Shown in pieces: positions 5,214-6,659 of a stretch of 6,659 bases of DNA. Source of the DNA: BOG-1112 sp964635325 (GTDB lineage Bacteria; Bdellovibrionota_B; Oligoflexia; Oligoflexales; Bog-1112). The stretch is from assembly GCA_964635325.1 (NCBI GenBank), contig CAZWOL010000096.1, positions 1-6,659 of the forward strand, written 5' to 3'. How positions within the stretch are numbered: the first letter of the stretch is position 1; every line of letters begins with the position of its first letter. The notes under the pieces are model-generated. The model had not been told where the DNA came from and searched no databases. It saw only the letters and a list, made by a program, of their open reading frames with translations. The translations under genes were made by a program, and so were the position numbers.

Positions 5214-6659
5214 ATGATCTCTAAACTAAAACTTTCCATTCTATCAATACTAAGTTTTGCAACTATCTCCATTACTTCATGCGCAAAGAAGAAGCGCACA
5301 TCAACTGCGAAATCAGTTACATCCAATACTGCCATGACATGTGCAAATGCTTTGGGTTCCATAGAGCCCGTTAGCAGCAACCTTGCACTAGCGGATCTAA
5401 GCCTTAAATCTTCCAATATTGTAGTTTTAAATCAAGTGCCAAATGCTGGCACCGGTCTACATACAATCAGTATCGACATTGGACAAAATACCAACAAATC
5501 TGCGAATATTTCTCCTACTTTTATACGTTGGAAATCCTGCACCGCTGACAACAAGACTTGCACGAACAACGGACAGTGGACCAAAGATTATAGCTTTGAT
5601 ATTTCACAAATTTCGAATCTCCCAATGGGAAAAAATTCCCTAAGCCTACAACTTTGCGTTGGATCACTGACAAACCTCAACGAATCCGCACAGAAAAAAG
5701 CGGTGAACAGCTGTGATGAAACGACTCCATGCTATTGCGGATCTCTAGTTACAACGACATTTATGAACACTAATGACAATACTAATCTTGACCCAGTTTT
5801 AAAGGCTGCTTCTGAGCAATTGCAAACAACTAGACAACAAATGTTTACATTAGCAGAAACTTATGTAAACGAAGCAAACAATTACATCAAACAATGCTCA
5901 AATAGTGCAAAAGACACTCTAAGTCTGCAATACGCTAAAAACATAGCAGCTCAATCTGCAGCGTCGATTGCAATCAGTGGTGAATTATTTGCTGGGAAGA
6001 TGTATCAAACGATAACAAATGCAGCCTCCAGCACTCCATCAAATCTTGCTCTAGCAACTAGTCAGACAAGTTGTGCATCTATTGACTCTGCAGATCAAAC
6101 AAAAACTGCAAATGAAAATAGCCCCCCTCCCCGAACCAACATGCTCAACAGCAAAAATACTGCTTCAAATAGCACAACAAATAATAAGCTAACAGATAAT
6201 AGCGCAAATATTGACCATGAAAGCTCTTCGAACTTATCGAATAGATCCAACGCAAAACAATCCACAAGTAGTGATGGGTTGTCTCCAAATACTCCAAATA
6301 CTCCAAATACTCCAAATACTATGAATAAAAATCCTAATTTGAATTCTAATAGTGACCTATCTTCGACTGGAGCAGCTCTCTATGGACTAGGTGTTCCTTT
6401 GGTCGGCATTGGAGCATTCATGGCACTACAGGGAATAGCCGTCGAGAAAGGATGGGGCACAACACCTATTGAAAAAATTAGTAACGCTTGGGCCTCTGTG
6501 AGTGGAGAAATTGGAAAATTCTCTAAACGAATTCAAGTTGTTTCAGCAGTCACAAGTTCTCCTGTAATGCTAAAAGCAATCATTGATACTCCACCTGTCG
6601 AAGGTCCAGATATTATTCTTGAACAAACCAAGAAAAATCTCCCCGTTGTGGAAATCGTT
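5214..6659 (+). CDS. Putative Ser/Thr/Asn-rich lipoprotein, 3' truncated by window
   Basis: I do not recognise this protein. The frame runs 482 codons from the ATG without a stop and leaves the window. Residues 1-22 form a lipoprotein signal peptide with lipobox ITSC, lipidated at Cys23. Ala24 follows, which for a Gram-negative Lol system favours the outer membrane. Residues 24-190 form a probable extracytoplasmic domain rich in cysteine (43, 109, 116, 148, 167, 173, 175), suggesting disulfides. About 193-275 is Ala/Gln-rich and probably helical, with Cys228. About 290-382 is a low-complexity Asn/Ser/Thr linker holding four PNT repeats (358-369). A hydrophobic Gly/Ala-rich segment (about 387-410) follows, odd for a simple lipoprotein, and then a mixed tail. 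Base composition is visibly more AT-rich than der, hinting at an accessory gene. The repeat tract over its ribosome binding site suggests variable expression. Confidence 0.8.
   Translation, partial: MISKLKLSILSILSFATISITSCAKKKRTSTAKSVTSNTAMTCANALGSIEPVSSNLALADLSLKSSNIVVLNQVPNAGTGLHTISIDIGQNTNKSANISPTFIRWKSCTADNKTCTNNGQWTKDYSFDISQISNLPMGKNSLSLQLCVGSLTNLNESAQKKAVNSCDETTPCYCGSLVTTTFMNTNDNTNLDPVLKAASEQLQTTRQQMFTLAETYVNEANNYIKQCSNSAKDTLSLQYAKNIAAQSAASIAISGELFAGKMYQTITNAASSTPSNLALATSQTSCASIDSADQTKTANENSPPPRTNMLNSKNTASNSTTNNKLTDNSANIDHESSSNLSNRSNAKQSTSSDGLSPNTPNTPNTPNTMNKNPNLNSNSDLSSTGAALYGLGVPLVGIGAFMALQGIAVEKGWGTTPIEKISNAWASVSGEIGKFSKRIQVVSAVTSSPVMLKAIIDTPPVEGPDIILEQTKKNLPVVEIV
6285..6320 (+). repeat. 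Four perfect copies of a 9-bp coding repeat
   Basis: CCAAATACT occurs four times in a row (6285, 6294, 6303, 6312) and encodes Pro-Asn-Thr four times in the lipoprotein linker. The unit is a multiple of three, so copy-number change would alter linker length without shifting the frame. Confidence 0.95.

Noticed and set aside
4991..5416. Minus-strand open frame of 141 codons
   Set aside because: It runs antisense to the orfA relic, the GA tract and the lipoprotein signal peptide. Its Ser-Leu repeats are simply the GA tract read backwards, and no domain is visible.
5443..5643. Plus-strand open frame of 66 codons
   Set aside because: It lies in another frame inside the lipoprotein gene, which has a signal peptide and a much longer frame.

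Overview
The window looks like a piece of a Gram-negative bacterial chromosome. It has the cell-wall enzyme gene mltG, the housekeeping pair rnc-der in one transcription unit, and a lipoprotein with a typical lipobox. The lineage cannot be fixed from sequence alone. A deltaproteobacterial, myxobacterial or Bdellovibrionota-like host is only a guess, based on the unusual mltG / rnc / der neighbourhood and moderate GC.

Layout. Positions 1-~110 are non-coding and carry two REP-like GC-rich repeats. Positions ~110-~1596 hold a complete-looking IS110-family (IS1111-group) insertion sequence: a full-length DEDD transposase (177-1238), imperfect subterminal inverted repeats, and about 340 nt of structured non-coding DNA downstream of the transposase. 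That is where IS1111-type elements encode their guide RNA (bridge RNA or seekRNA). The element lies immediately downstream of the intact mltG gene (1604-2686, minus strand), whose 3' end faces it. From a short divergent intergenic region, rnc (2769-3560) and der (3554-4930) read rightward and overlap by 7 bp. They link double-stranded RNA processing with 50S ribosome assembly.

After der the character changes. Positions 4931-5213 contain a decayed IS3-family orfA fragment, then a tandem duplication of a 37-bp unit rich in (GA)n that ends in a run of ten G, one base before an ATG. That ATG opens a reading frame of 482 codons (5214-6659) that is still open at the window edge. It encodes a Ser/Thr/Asn-rich, AT-richer lipoprotein of unknown function.

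The two most interesting signals are (1) the putative guide RNA of the insertion sequence, with short segments matching the element's own ends and flanks, including a 14-bp inverted repeat that brackets the element, and (2) a simple-sequence tract directly over the ribosome binding site of a predicted surface lipoprotein, an arrangement typical of slipped-strand phase variation.
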